Shown: positions 1 to 12,364 of the stretch, one piece after another
Numbering within the stretch: position 1 is the first letter of the stretch
How the letters are laid out: each line of letters starts with the position of its first letter
Assembly: GCA_029931535.1 (NCBI GenBank)
Contig: JAQPZY010001685.1
Span: 8,055,001 to 8,119,000 of the forward strand
DNA: 64,000 bases
Source of the DNA: Margaritifera margaritifera
Lineage: Eukaryota > Mollusca > Bivalvia > Unionida > Margaritiferidae
Direction: 5' to 3'
The notes under the pieces: model-generated
The model's input: only the letters and a program-made list of their open reading frames with translations
Told to the model about the DNA's origin: nothing
The model's database searches: none
Program-made: the position numbers and the translations under genes

Positions 1-32
<32 letters not shown>
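1..32. repeat. (TA)n microsatellite
   Basis: Pure TA dinucleotide run that begins at the window edge, so its full length is unknown. Confidence 0.95.
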
Positions 33-1996
33 TGGTATGTATGTGGGTTTTAACGGCACATCAGCACAAAACTGGCCATATGTGTCAAATATAACTTGCT
101 GACGCAACAGGTGAGTATCTGAGCTGAACAGTATCCATTGACGTTGAGTGATAATATCATATGACTTGTTTAATCATCCCTATTGAGAGGCATCAATAGC
201 TTTATACATCAACATTGTGAGGTCTTATCGTATGACTTGTTTACACACCAACGCTGATAGGTCTGCATAAAATAGGTGGGTATTTTTTCATTTATAAATC
301 AATTAGTTTCAATTTTAGAAAAATAATAAGTGCATAACTTTTGTTATTAGGGCTCTCTTTATCTAGTCTTTTCATCCACAAGTTTTACGCATTTACTTGA
401 GGTCCTCCCAAGGCAGGTCTTACATAATTGTACTTTTTTTTACCTGATATCGTATCGTTCCAAGATTTTGGGCCAAACTTTATTACAATAAAATCTCAAG
501 AATCTCCAAAATTTAAATATTTTCACATGTTACTCCACATGCATTAGGAGGCCATCCTCCTAATGTCAGATGCCCTCCAAATGTTGGTGTGTAAACATGG
601 GTTTTTCCTCCTAATTTAGGTAATGTGCACACACACACACACACACTTGCCTGCTTCCTAGATTATCTGCACAGAAGAAGCTGCAAGGCAATTAGACTAC
701 ATTTCATACTGTAAAATGGGAGGTAATTTTGTCATGCTTGGTACTCGTGCAATCACCGAGTACATTTGCAACTTAGAGGTCAATCCTACGGATTCTACCT
801 CGAATGTATGCCCATAGATGCCATTTGGACTACTTCTGCTATTTACAAAACAAGGATTGACCGAGAAGTTGCGAATGGTCGAACTATTTTTTCATGTGTA
901 AACTTCTCGGTCAACCCCACAGTCATTCCAATGTTAGAAATGATAGCCGAGGTGGTTCGAATAGATTGGGTTTCTTTTTTTTTTTTTTTTTGCAGAGAAA
1001 TTTCCAGCGAAGAAAATGTATACTTTTCTATAAATTACTGCGCCGGCATACATCCGAGGCATACTTTTGCCTCGGAGAAATATCAGAGATGGTTCCGAAT
1101 GCAACGCATAGTGACACTGATACCGACACCTAACCAGCTGACTAAAAGAACAATAAAAAAAAACACAATTTCAATATTACAACATTTGCAATACAAGTCA
1201 GCCAAACTTCAAATACAACCCATCTCTCTTACTTCAATTAAAGATTAAATTCTTGAGGGAATAGATGTCATTATGTTCGGTAATCGGAAATGGCCTGCAT
1301 TGCTCTAATCCTTCTGTATAGTTTCTATTTCCTATGTTGTTAGTAAGTTATTTGTATGCATTCTCAAGTAAGAACCATACGCCGAAGCTTGTTGCTGTAG
1401 ATTTAAACTTGTTTTTTTTCTCTCTCTTCGACATAAATCACTATTTTATCGAACTCCATTTAAAAGTCTTTAAATAAAAAATCGACAAAACAGAAATTCT
1501 ACGAAAATATGTGTTAATGGAGGATAATTTATGACACGAAGTATACAGTTTTCTAATGTTGCTATGTCTAAAAATAGGGTTATTATATTGGGTAAAAAAA
1601 ATAGTTTAAAAAAGGTGCTAACAAATGAGTTTGCTGAATGGCGCGTGTGTGTGGGGGGGGAGCAGGCAAACCTTTGTGTACGACTTTCGTGGTTTTCTTT
1701 GGATTAATCGATTAGTAGGTGACCTTTTGGATATTCCAGGGCTTGTCGTCTTCAGTATAGCCTATTGAGAACTGATTTTTTCAATTTCGATAAGACCTTT
1801 ATATTGAACATGATGGTCTGGGTTGTTTGAAAATTTTAATGCGTGGTGGGGAGGAGGTGGGTGTGGGGGTAGGGTGAATGTTTAAAATGGTTGTATACGG
1901 TTTATTTTTACAACTTTGAAAATGATAGTCTAGGTTGCTTGAAAACATGTGAAAATTGGTTGTCTGGGTTTTTTGGAAATTATTTTAAAAATTTGT

Positions 1997-2051
<55 letters not shown>

Positions 2052-2440
2052 AAATGGTGGTCACAGAGCTTTTGAAAAATGAAAAAATATGATTTTCGTA
2101 CCTATATACCCGTCTTTTAAAAAAAATTTTAAATTCTGATTTAGTCGGTTTCAAAGCGGATAGTACAGGGTAGATGGTCATATGTGTTTACTGCTAAATG
2201 ACTTCCAAATTCTAAAAGGAATATCAACTGTGGGTCATAGTGATCAAATGAAAGGCTTATAATGTAGTCATGCTAATATAACCCCCATTTGTTTCACCCA
2301 AGGTGGAAAGTTGTGAAAATATTGGTGAATAAAACAATACTAACCAGGCTTATTATAATCGACAACAACAAGAAGACGACTACCGCGACGACTACCACTA
2401 CAACGCTGAGATTGATGTCATTGTGGCGCTAATTTTATAT
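33..2440. other. Non-coding stretch with simple repeats
   Basis: I see no convincing gene. The stretch holds a (CA)n run at about 628-646, a perfect 14-bp inverted repeat (857-870 with 901-914, about 30 bases apart), a poly-T run near 975, a G-rich segment around 1655-1870 and a (TA)n run at 1999-2048. Open frames here are short, cross low-complexity sequence and look accidental. Confidence 0.6.
1999..2048. repeat. (TA)n microsatellite
   Basis: About 25 TA units, flanked by unrelated AT-rich sequence. Confidence 0.95.
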
Positions 2441-2471
2441 TTTACATCATCGTTAAAATTTCATAACAAGA

Positions 2472-2770
2472 GTGACATATGACATACATATATTTAGTGA
2501 CATATGACATACATATATTTAGTGCACTCCTAGAGTGTTGATCAGTAGATAAGGAGACACTTTTACCCAAACATATATTTATAACTGTACATAAATTAAA
2601 CGAACGATGCTCATTGTCTGCTTTATCTCGTAATGGCATGATCGTGAATTCATAAAGTGACCCGTAACATAGCATGATCGTGGATTCATAGAGTGACTTT
2701 TAACTTAAATCGAGCTATGGTCATTGTCTGCTTTATCTCCTAACGACAAGATCGTGAATCCAGAAAGTGA
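2472..2770 (+). repeat. Short direct duplications
   Basis: Two kinds of direct repeat are visible. A 25-bp block beginning GACATATGACATACATAT is duplicated back to back near 2472-2522. A longer block containing GCATGATCGTGAATTCAT recurs about three times between 2630 and 2770 with small differences. No coding potential is evident. Confidence 0.6.
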
Positions 2771-2779
2771 TCTGTAAAA

Positions 2780-2854
2780 ATGGCGTCCGTCCACGCACTT
2801 CAGTTGGCAGTTCATTTCTTCTTTTGGTCCCATCTTGGCTTTCGAGCTGAATCA
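2780..2854 (+). CDS. Putative first coding exon (signal peptide) of the astakine-like gene
   Basis: An ATG opens 25 codons that read as a secretion signal: a short polar start, a hydrophobic core with several Phe, Leu, Val and Ala, then an Arg-Ala end. It is followed directly by GTAGGT, a good splice donor, at 2855. The exon ends in phase 0, and the cysteine-rich exon at 12365 also begins in phase 0, so the two would join in frame. The link is inference: about 9.5 kb separates them and no other exon was seen between. It could instead be a chance frame or belong to another gene. Confidence 0.35.
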
Positions 2855-3245
2855 GTAGGTATCACTCACTTTTACTTTTGATCTATAATCAGTTTTTATG
2901 AAGTTAGACATACGATGTGCAGATAAATTTGAATTTCATATTGTATTATTCATAAATAAATGCCTTCATACACTGTAAATATGGATAAGCAAACTGAAAA
3001 AGTTATAGTATCAAAATTTAATATTATAAATAATCAAAAACACTATTTAGAAGTAAAGATAATTTTTCTTTTCAGTTAGAGAAGTTGTAGATAATATTTA
3101 TGACTTTATTTAAGTCGGCTTTGATACTGGGGACAGTATAAAAATTTACTTTCATTAAAGATGAGGATATAAAGGTCAGATAATTATATTACCGTTTCGT
3201 CGTTTATTTTTGTGAAAATAAATAACGACGTAAATATTAATAACC

Positions 3246-3392
3246 CTATTGTCGAATATCTGTATGAGATCTTAGGGATCTAACTTGTCGAATATCTGTA
3301 TGAGATTTTAGGGATCTAGCTTGTCCAATATCTGTACGAGATCTTATGGTTCTAACTTGTCCAATATCTGTATGAGATCTTAGGGATCTAAC
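3246..3392 (+). repeat. 36-bp tandem repeat, four copies
   Basis: Four head-to-tail copies of a unit containing AATATCTGTATGAGATCTTA, differing by one to three bases each. It lies just before a coding-like remnant at 3405. Confidence 0.85.
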
Positions 3393-3404
3393 TTTTAAGT
3401 ACTC

Positions 3405-3725
3405 AGAGAAATATGATAAGGTAAAGGGGGAACAACTGTTAATACTTCAGCATTCACTGGAAGTGCTTTTGTCTTTAAGTTATTTGATACTAGCAGATCT
3501 GATAATGAAATAAAAAGACATAATAAAGCACTTGAGGATATGCGGAAAGCAACTTATGATTTCCTTGAATGCAGATCAATCACATTTGATCTATGAAATG
3601 AAAAATTAAGAGTGGAATGTTTGATTAGTCAGTATTTAATTAATTTGGATCAAGCCTTTGATCTTTTAGCTCGTACTTATCCAGACGATAGGTACACGTT
3701 ATTAATACCTAAGCGGCCTAAATAG
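3405..3725 (+). pseudogene. Coding-like remnant, possibly a Polinton/adintovirus protein
   Basis: One forward frame reads through about 55 protein-like codons (with the run AFVFKLFD, then a charged segment with RSDNEIKRHNKALEDMRKA), meets a TGA, and continues in the same frame for about 45 more codons to a TAG near 3722. The hydrophobic start followed by a long charged, probably helical segment resembles a membrane-anchored or coiled-coil protein that I associate with cnidarian and mollusc Polintons. That assignment is from memory and weak. The single in-frame stop and lack of a clear start make it a pseudogene fragment. It may be related to the decayed lineage at 14-27 kb. Confidence 0.35.
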
Positions 3726-4419
3726 TGTGATTTTTACCAACCCGCTTCAACCCTCTAATGGAAAAATAACTTATGAGTATTTTTTTTTTTAATTGCAGTT
3801 ATAATGAGTGCTAGCGTTTATATGGGTTACAATTTTTTTGTGAAATGAGCGTGAACAAAGCGAACAAGTCTTTAAAGTTCGATAATATTATTACAAAAAT
3901 TAACTAAATAAATAGGATGACAAAATATGGAAAACAAGAAAAAACACCACAGGGTCTTAAGCATCTTTATTCAATTGCTTTAACATTGCGTTTCTATATT
4001 AAAAAAAAAATAATTATAAATATTTCTTGAGAACCAACTCAGTGCCAGTTCCTTCTTTCTCCGATTCCACATTTTAACAATTGCCTCTCCTTCATGAACT
4101 GTGTAATATTGCTCAATATAATGGTCAGAATTTGGTTGTTTTTTTAATTTTTTCATTGATTTTATTTTAAAGATATGAAAATTGACTAAAAATATCTATC
4201 ATAAATAAACTTCAAAATGGCATTTGACTAAATTGTAATTTCAGATCAATGTATATATGTACAGGAACACGGTAATGAATATAACATCTTAATTTAATAC
4301 GTCACTCTATTACACACACTCGAAGCAGTATAAAACCTGAAAAACATTTATATTGTAATACCTAGTCTAGGACCAAATGGTTTAATTTTGCAGGGTAGTT
4401 GTTCGTATCGTTCGATGTA

Positions 4420-4795
4420 AAGGTTAAACGAGATGCAAATAATACACTTGTAAACAATCTTAATAGAATGCTGAGTATGGACCTAACCTTTTCTTACGGT
4501 AGTAATGATATTTTCAAGGTGAATGATTACAACACTTTCTTGACGTATAATGACTTGTGATTATAAATAAAATAGAGCAAGACATAATGAATTAAAAAAA
4601 AAAACTGAGAAAGTTAAGATCAGGAGCAGCTAGTGCACAAAACACTGGTACAGATTCAGTTTATTTTATACTCCAAGACATTCAGAATTCTACTAGATTT
4701 ACAGATACGGTCAGATTATTGCCTGATGTATCTTTATGCTCGTCCTCGGGATTTGAGATTTATGATTTTGTTGGAAAGCATCTGAAATAATGGAA
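4420..4795 (+). pseudogene. Coding-like remnant, unidentified
   Basis: Two successive forward frames look protein-like rather than random. One runs from about 4423 to a TGA at 4559 and includes NRMLSMDLTFSYGSND. The next, offset by a frameshift near the A-run at 4593, runs to a TAA near 4790 and includes DSVYFILQDIQN. I do not recognise the family. It lies downstream of the remnant at 3405 on the same strand, so both may come from one decayed mobile element. Confidence 0.3.
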
Positions 4796-4799
4796 GGTG

Positions 4800-5840
4800 C
4801 AAACCAAGATTATGAACGTTAGATATTTAATTCAAATCTTTTTTAGTAAAACTTTCATATTGATTTTTCATCCCTCTTCTAGCATGAATCCAACAAGTAT
4901 ACTTTGCTTAAATAGCTAGGTCCATGCATTAGATAGTTTCATCGATTTTTCATTGCAAAATCCCACCGAAAATCTAATGCGTTGTCTATGATGGGTGAAA
5001 GGGAATGGAAGTTTACAGCAGCTTAATTCATAGTCAGCACTAAATGGCTTTTCTTGTTTTAACTGGTCTAAAAATGTACCTATAAATATAAACACGAAAC
5101 AACGTGTGCGTCAGCCGACATAAATGGCCGAATGGACGCACATGTCGTTAATTTAACAACCAACCAACCAACGTGTGCGTCAGACCTATGTGAACAGAGG
5201 ATTCCATTCAGTGCTGACAAGGCACTCACAGCAAACTTCAGTTCCCTTTTCTCTCTTCACAGACAAAGGATACAATAAACAAGTAACCAACAGAGGATCA
5301 CAATTATAGACGCCCAAATAAACAAGTAACCAAACAAAGGATCACAATTATAGATGCTCAAGTTCGAAAGATCTGACCGTATTGAATATTAGGGTTACTA
5401 ACAGTCTAAACTTCCTTGATACACAGACCCTGTTTGGGGGCCGAAATAGCTGTAAATAAACTAAAATCTAATAAAGTTTTTAGTGCAAGCCAGCAAACCC
5501 CCCCCCCCCCGCATTTATTTGAATGGCAAACAGATCCAAATATATTATATATTGCGGTTACTCTGCTGGAAGCCTACTAAATTTCTTCAATAAATTCCTG
5601 TAATAAACTGCTAAAATTCTATTTCTCTGTAAAAAAAAAAATCCCGATAAACACTGCAAAATCCTGCTATATTTCTCTGCTGAAATCCTGCTAAATACTG
5701 TAAAACTCCTGCTATTGTAGTTTACAGCAGGACATAAGCACCGCTAAAGCATGCTGATACCGAGCGAGTAATGAGCAAAATGAATGAATTATTTAATTGA
5801 AAAAGTGGTTGATGTAAACAGATGATAATTTTATTTGCGC
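4800..5840. other. Non-coding stretch with small duplications
   Basis: No gene seen. It holds a ~40-bp direct duplication around 5273-5352 (motif AATAAACAAGTAACCAA), a C10 run near 5500 and a low-complexity zone (5560-5725) in which CCTGCTAAAT-like words recur. Confidence 0.55.
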
Positions 5841-5849
5841 GTCCTTTTT

Positions 5850-7945
5850 CTAGTCTTCTTGGTTTAAGCCGCTTGGTTTCAGTGTTCTAATGCGGCGTAT
5901 CCTAGTTTCGGAACTCCAGTTGGGGTTGTGAGCAATTGCAGTCAGTGTTACATGACTGAAAGTGTGGCCAGGGGAAGAGAAGTGTTCTGCAACTGGACTT
6001 CTGTACAGCTTCTTTGTCATCCAATCAGATCTGTGAAGATTGATCCTTTTGTGTAGCTTTTCGGTTACTCCGACGTACTGAAGATCTTACATGTGTTGAC
6101 ACAAATTCCATTCTCTTTTTTGCACGTTCTGTTTGGATCATGTATGTACAATTTTTCGTTTGACGCTGTGCTAGAGAATGTGCTGGTGTCTATCATATGT
6201 TGACAGGTTTTGCACCTTTTGTCACCACAGGGACCAGATTTGGTGGGATGGACTTGGCTCGTGATTTGCGTTAGCTTTGCTCTGATTAGGATGCCTTTGA
6301 GGTTTTTCGATCTGCGGTAGGCTACTACTGGTTTGTACAGGAGGATTAACTTTAGTGTGTCTCAAGATTCCACGATGGGCCAGTGTTTCTGAGTGATTTT
6401 GCACACTTTTGGGTTGTCTGGATGGTAGGTCAGGATAAATGGTATCCATTCAACCTTTTCCTTCTTTCTATATTCTATTAGCTCATTGCGGTTTGTTTTT
6501 TTAGCCTTTATGTTGCCTCCGCTATCAGGTCTTTGTCGTGTCCTCGGTTCATCAAATGTTCAGATAACTCTTCAGTGCTCTTCAGTGCCATCTACAGGGG
6601 ATGTTCCGAATGCAGTGTTTTGGATGACAGCTGGATGGGAGAAGATATGGTGTTTATCAGTTGCTTTTGAGTAGATGTCTGTATGGAGTTTGTTTTCTAC
6701 CCGTCTGGTTGTTGTGTCCAGAACAAAACGTAGTGTGAGTTGGAGACTTCTGCCGTGAATTTTATTAAAGTATGGAAGTTGTTTGCTTTTGATATGAAAT
6801 TATCCAGATTGTCTCTTCCATGTTGCCACTTCATTTCTATATTATCGATGAAGCGTATCCACTGGTATAGTGTAAGTTCCACCGATGCTAAAAGTTGATC
6901 TTTCAGTCTTCCCATAAAAATATTAGCATACGACGGGGCCATGTTTGTACCCATTGCGGTTCCATTGATTGGGAGGTAGTTTTCTACATTAAATGCAAGG
7001 TTATTGAGTTTTAGGGCTAGCTCCAGAAGTTTAACTAGGAAATGAGTGGGCGAATCGTCTACAGTTCTTGTTTCCCATGCTTCCTTACACTTCTGTATCC
7101 CTTCACTGCACGGTATATTAGTATACAGGAATATGACGTCTAAGGAAACAAGCATTGTATCTGGTGGTAACGGTTCGCTTGCTTTGCTTTTTATGACGTA
7201 ATCTGCCGTGTCCTGAAGATAGGGTGGTAATGTGTGGAAATGTGGTCTCGTGAAATGATCTAGATATTCATATATCTTTTCTGTTGGATGCCCGTTGCTG
7301 GAGATTATAGGTCCGCCTGGGTTGCCTTGTTTGCGGATTTTAGGTAGAAGATAAAATCTTCCTGCTCTAATGTTTTCTGGGATTAAGTAGTCTTTGATTT
7401 GCTGGTCTATATGTCCGATTTGGCACGCCTCATGAATACAATTTGTAATGGTTTTTACATAGTCCAGTGTTGGATCTTGGTCTAGTTTTTGGTAGAACCT
7501 GGCGTCGCTTAGTTGTCTATTTGTTTTATTTATGTAGTCTTCACGATTCATACCAACCACAGCAGAGCCCTTATCTGCAGGATTGATTATGATGTCTGTT
7601 CTGTTTTTCAATGAATGTAGGGCATCTTTCTCTTCTTTGCTCAAGTTTAAATAGTTGCTAGAACGGTTGATGTGTTTTGAAGTGTCGTTTTTTAACTGAG
7701 TTGATGAAGGCTTCTAGATTTGCAATTGAGCTTAATGGTGGTGTCCAACTACTTTTCTTTTGGACCATGGGTCCGTCGCAGCTGATATCTCCCTCTTATT
7801 CATTTTATGGCTGCAGAGCAAAATGGGCATTGAGTCTTAGTTGGCGGCTAAAGTCTTCAGTGTTCTTTTGCAGCTTACATCTGTTATATGTCTTTGAGCG
7901 GGAACAGAAATTCAAACCTTTTATTTCTGCCTCTACCTAGGTGAC
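5850..7945 (-). pseudogene. Penelope-like element: reverse transcriptase with GIY-YIG-type C terminus, degraded
   Basis: The longest open part, 7644-6697, is a Penelope-type reverse transcriptase: it shows NPADKGSAVV, then GRFYLLPKIRKQGNPGGPI, SSNGHPTEKI, SLDVIFLYTNIP, GTAMGTNMAPSYANIFMGRL and a palm motif in WIRFIDNIEMKW. The catalytic box is normally IDDI; the second Asp is Asn here, so the enzyme should be dead. Upstream (7940-7650), in other frames, lies the usual N-terminal region (GLNFCSRSKTYNR). Downstream to about 5850 lies a broken cysteine-rich and GIY-YIG-like part (CKTCQHMIDT, SPVAEHFSSPGH). At least three frameshifts or stops interrupt it. It lies in the presumed intron of the astakine-like gene. 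Confidence 0.85.
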
Positions 7946-8104
7946 ATCCATAAACAAAATCAATGCAAACTTTTGTGGCTTAAAGGATTCTTTTGATTGC
8001 CGTGCAATTTTCTGTGCATACTTTAAATTGCTCTTAAATTAAAAGCTTTTATTTCAAGAGGAAAATTTAATTTTGTAGAAAATGTTTTGCCAATGTGGAT
8101 GTTT

Positions 8105-8190
8105 TGTCATAGCTCTGCCGATAGGTCTATTGAACCTGGGATCTCAGAGATAATAAGGATATGCTTTACCACTGAGTTATGCAGAGGCAA
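8105..8190 (-). repeat. tRNA-like sequence / SINE head
   Basis: On the minus strand an A-box-like word TAACTCAGTGGTAAAGC (8179-8163) is followed after 26 bases by a B-box-like word GGTTCAATAGACC (8136-8124), the spacing of a tRNA gene. The internal arms pair poorly, so a tRNA pseudogene or tRNA-derived SINE head is likelier than a working tRNA. Confidence 0.5.
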
Positions 8191-8337
8191 ACGATCAGGA
8201 ATAACCAGTATAAAATTCACACACATGCCAGAAAGTCTTCTACGTGCTATATTTTACCGACATAGCCATGGACGTCCGTCCGGATTGCTCCCACCCCCAC
8301 CCCACAATCCCTCTGATTTGTAAAAATCCGTTGTGCA

Positions 8338-8340
<3 letters not shown>

Positions 8341-8407
<67 letters not shown>
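8341..8407. repeat. (TA)n microsatellite
   Basis: About 33 uninterrupted TA units. Confidence 0.95.
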
Positions 8408-8409
<2 letters not shown>

Positions 8410-9300
8410 ACATAGCTGAGTAATGTTACATTTAACGAGTTATAAAACCCCCTTCTCGATGATCTTAAAATTAATGTATACTGATTCACATGCAATACTT
8501 CAAAATTTAAATCTATACTTTCATTAAATTTCTTGACATATAGACATTGCGAATTAAAAAAAAAAGTATTATACTTGCTCAAGCAAAGACAATTTAGGAA
8601 AAGTGGTTCACATTGGATCGTTTGGTTTTCAAATGACTCTGGAAGGTCTTGTTCGATGTACTTTTTGTAACAAAAATCGTATATTTACTGACATGTAACC
8701 ATTATCATGCTAGCCGAAACTAAATGTTTTAATTTTATTTTATAGATTTCTTAACTTTTTCCACAGAATATCTGTTTTAAATACTCCATCCACATGAGCA
8801 CATATTCATTTAAAAAATATCTACTTTTAAATAACTTGACCCAAGCGAGCATTTGTATGTCATGTTTCAATCTGTTCATGATATCTATCTATCGGTCTGT
8901 CGGCCCATTTGTCTTCCCCTCCTTAGTCTGTTAATATGTCTCATCCATCTTCTATCTGCATCCATGCAAAGCAAGCATATTTGGCATAGGGATTTTAAAG
9001 GGAAGAGAATTATATGTTGAAGAATTTATTTTTGATTACGAGATAGGTTTTAAAAATACAACTCTTATCCATGACTCATTGTTTGTGCCAAATGGGCTTC
9101 AAATTCATTTAACGATCGGCAGATTTAAAGGAAGCGGTCTTGTGACAGCGTTTTATGAAGATCAGATGCTCGGTTGTTAGAATTCTCGATTTTGAGGAGC
9201 ATAAAATATGGAGATTATACACGGTTTGATTAAAAGAAATTGTTTAAGCCTGAGGATTAAAACAAGTTTTTCCCGAGTGCTATGGCAATCGGCTGAACTT
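8410..9300. other. Non-coding AT-rich sequence
   Basis: No gene, RNA or clear repeat seen; only a few runs of A and short TCTATC-like words near 8885. Confidence 0.5.
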
Positions 9301-9319
9301 ACTAAACTGTGTATGAGTG

Positions 9320-9925
9320 TCATTTTTTACAGTATAATTCTCTGCCCAAAGAAGTTGGCTATAGAAACGGGTTCCATCCGTCCATCCCACTTTCGTTTCC
9401 AGAGCATAACTCCAAGGCCAGTCAAGATATCTCTATGAAACTTGGTACACATATTAGACTAGTGGTACATATGTGTCTTTTGCTGTTCACAATATTCAAG
9501 GATCAAAATTTGTAATGTTTTCATCCGTTTGTTTATATATCCATCCATCAATTACTCTTTCGTTTCAGGACCATAACTCCAAAACCGTTCACGATATCTC
9601 TATGAAACTTGGTATACATATTAGACTAGTGGTGTATATGTGCCTTTTGCTATTTAAAATTGTTCAGTTTCAATAATGTAATATTTTTGATCCATTTGTC
9701 TGTTTATCCATCCATTATCCACATTTTCTTTTCGGAGCCAAACTCCATTAGGAGATCTCTATGAAATATGATGCACACATTAGACTAGTGGTGCAGATGT
9801 GCCTTTTGCTATTTACAATTCTTCAGTTCAATATTTTTTACGTTTATATCCATTTTCCTGTTCATCCATCCATTTATCATTCATACTTTCGTTTCCGGAG
9901 CAAAACGCAAAACTCAGAATGCCAA
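9320..9925 (+). repeat. Degenerate ~150-bp tandem repeat, about four copies
   Basis: A unit recurs at about 9370, 9560, 9720 and 9885. It starts with a CATCCATCC-like stretch, then CTTTCGTTTC, AGCATAACTCC, GATATCTCTATGAAACTTGG and TTAGACTAGTGGT. The first three copies are nearly full length and the last is partial. Each copy leaves an open frame in the same phase, so short open frames here are a by-product of the repeat. Confidence 0.8.
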
Positions 9926-9959
9926 TCACTTCCCCATATGCTTTGTAAATAGGAGCTTC

Positions 9960-10850
9960 CTATATGTGAAATATTCGAGAAATCGTTTTGTCTCCTGGCA
10001 GACATTTTTTGCGGGGTGTGGGATATCGATGACTCTATCTTCTTGTGAGTTACGCAATAAGTACATGTAATCTATATTATAAATTACCTACAAAAAGAGT
10101 TTGATGAACATAGCAAAGCCTTTACTCAATCGGCACCTGCAATTCCGATGTTTGAGTTCAGCTGACTTTAAAAAATATACTTATATGAAGATTCATATAT
10201 GAAGTCAAATCATAATACAGCCCTTTTGTTTTTAAGAAGTATCAAAGACGAACAACGCTGGTTACTAAGGCGTTTTAAATGTTGCCAGGGAGTTCCTTTA
10301 CGATGCCTCTTGGGCAGGATTGAAAATTTTTGTCAAGTGCAGTTGGTTCTACCTATTAAAAGATCGTTTACTAGGTGGTTTTTTATTGTCGTACAATTAC
10401 CACAGGAAGGTCCATCGAAACAAGTTCATACACATTAAAAAAATGCATGAATAAAAATTCTACAAAATATCCTTATAACTTTTATTCAACTAGACAATGG
10501 CGCTGACAATGGCATTACAGACTATGAAGCGAGAACGCACAGGGATCACGGGTTCCAAACATAAACTCACTTTGCTTTTGGGCTGCCACACCAAGTAGCG
10601 AAAATATATAGGATCTAGAATATGTTAGAGGACAAATAAATAAATAAATATTACAGAATATACGGAAAGCAGCCAAGGACAATAAAAAGTCCTTATCTGG
10701 TCCTTGTTTTCTAACTAGAATTCCTTGTTTGTAAAACGCATATCCCCGCGCCTCTTCGTTTTGATCTCCGTTGAGAAGTTTGAGCCTCTTGGGTAAGTTC
10801 CAGAGGATAAAGATTAGCCCCAGGGGCTAATATCAGCTGCGCATGAGCAT
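9960..10850. other. Non-coding stretch
   Basis: No gene recognised. A short open frame at 10199-10438 has no recognisable motif and no splice context. Confidence 0.5.
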
Positions 10851-11210
10851 TTGTCTTTGCAGGCCTCTAAGTATGTACATGGTTACAGAATGGGGATTTC
10901 GACCGTTTCAAAGCTATAACCCGGGTGCTGCGTCCCTTGGGAGATAAGGAGGTACCTAGAGGCCAACAACAGTTGCATGTTTAAATTTGTCTTTTCATGC
11001 CCAGTAAGTTAATATGGTTGTAGGGTGGGAATCTAAATAGTTTCCAATCCATGACCCGGGGGCTAAGATCCTGGTGGTAAGGATGGATCCTAGGGTCAGT
11101 TTGAGAGGTGCATGCATAGACGTTTTTGTCATGCCCAGTATGTGTATATATGACTATATTGTGGGGTCTCGATAGTTTTTTTTCTTCTAAGTTTTGACTA
11201 AGGGAATAAG
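10850..11210 (+). repeat. Degenerate repeat array, forward arm
   Basis: Two to three diverged ~130-bp units, each with a CATGCCCAGTA-like word, then TATATGGTTGTA-like and GGGGTCTCGATAGTTT-like words. The same words recur in reverse orientation at 11570-12210, making a large inverted pair around the GT microsatellite. Confidence 0.6.
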
Positions 11211-11213
11211 TTC

Positions 11214-11214
<1 letters not shown>

Positions 11215-11269
<55 letters not shown>
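11215..11269. repeat. (GT)n microsatellite
   Basis: About 27 GT units, sitting between the two arms of an inverted repeat array. Confidence 0.95.
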
Positions 11270-11270
<1 letters not shown>

Positions 11271-11569
11271 GGGGAGGGGGACCCGATCCAGGTGTCCCAT
11301 CATCTGACATGTGTTGACAATTGTGCCATGATCCACACAACTTTCAGACATGTGAGAAAATCAACTCAGGGTTTGTTTGAAATTCTTGATCTACACCCCT
11401 CTTCTCCTCCGGCACCGTTAAGTTTAGAAAGATGAAACTTGAGTCAGTGTTTGTCCGGTGAATGTGAATTGTACCAACACGTTTGGAATCTTGATGACAT
11501 CACTTGGGGTGGACTGGATGAGTAGGGATCATACCTCGTGGGATTTTGTTACCTCCCAGGAACTTTGCC

Positions 11570-12210
11570 CCTGTATCATAACATAAAAACGATTACAATC
11601 CTCACTCTATAAACATAAATACACTTACTGAGCTTGAAAGTACAAATTTATACATGCAACCAATATTGGCTTTGGGGTACTTCCATTACCCCGCCCCACC
11701 CCACCCCTCCCAGGGGACCTTGACTACTCGGAAGGTTTTGAGTTACCCACCATACTAGTATATCTATATACGCAATTACTAGACATAGAGAGAGACAGAT
11801 TCAAATATGCACGAGACACTGGACCCATGTCTATGCTCATCCTGCAGGGACTAAACCCTGGGTCAGTTGGTTTCCAAACCCCGGGTATTGCATTTTGGGT
11901 CGAATCAAAAAAAGTTTGGGAACCACTGCCCTAGGGCTACAACTTGGAAACTATTGAAGTCCCCATTATGTATCCATTTACAGACTTACTGGGCATGAAT
12001 TCAGATATGCAGAAGACATTGGCTCTATCCTTAGTTAGTACTTACCCCCGGAAACTAGTCCCTGGGTATGGACTTAGAAACTACTGAGATCCCTATACTG
12101 TAAACATACATACACTTACTGTATATGAAAAAATGAATCCATTTATGGAGCTAACAATAGCTCCTGAGCCTATCCTTACCCAAGGGAACTTATCCACTTG
12201 GAAGCTCAAG
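11570..12210 (-). repeat. Degenerate repeat array, reverse arm
   Basis: At least four diverged units containing GAAACTATTGAAGTCCCCAT-like words followed by CTTACTGGGCATGAA-like words, the reverse complement of the units at 10850-11210. Confidence 0.6.
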
Positions 12211-12364
12211 CCTGGGGTGTGTGGTCAAGACATAGAAGCACCAGGGATGTGTTTTACAAACACAGAACTTTAGTATTGAAATGAAAAAACAAAGAAGCAA
12301 ATAAAAAGCAAAAACAAAACAAAACAAATTAAAACTAATGCATAGAAATTATTTATGTATACAG

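Noticed and set aside
766..1248. 160-codon open frame
   Set aside because: Crosses a poly-T run giving poly-Phe, has no recognisable motif and no splice or promoter context.
8105..8190. Functional tRNA gene
   Set aside because: A and B boxes are present but the acceptor and anticodon arms do not pair well.
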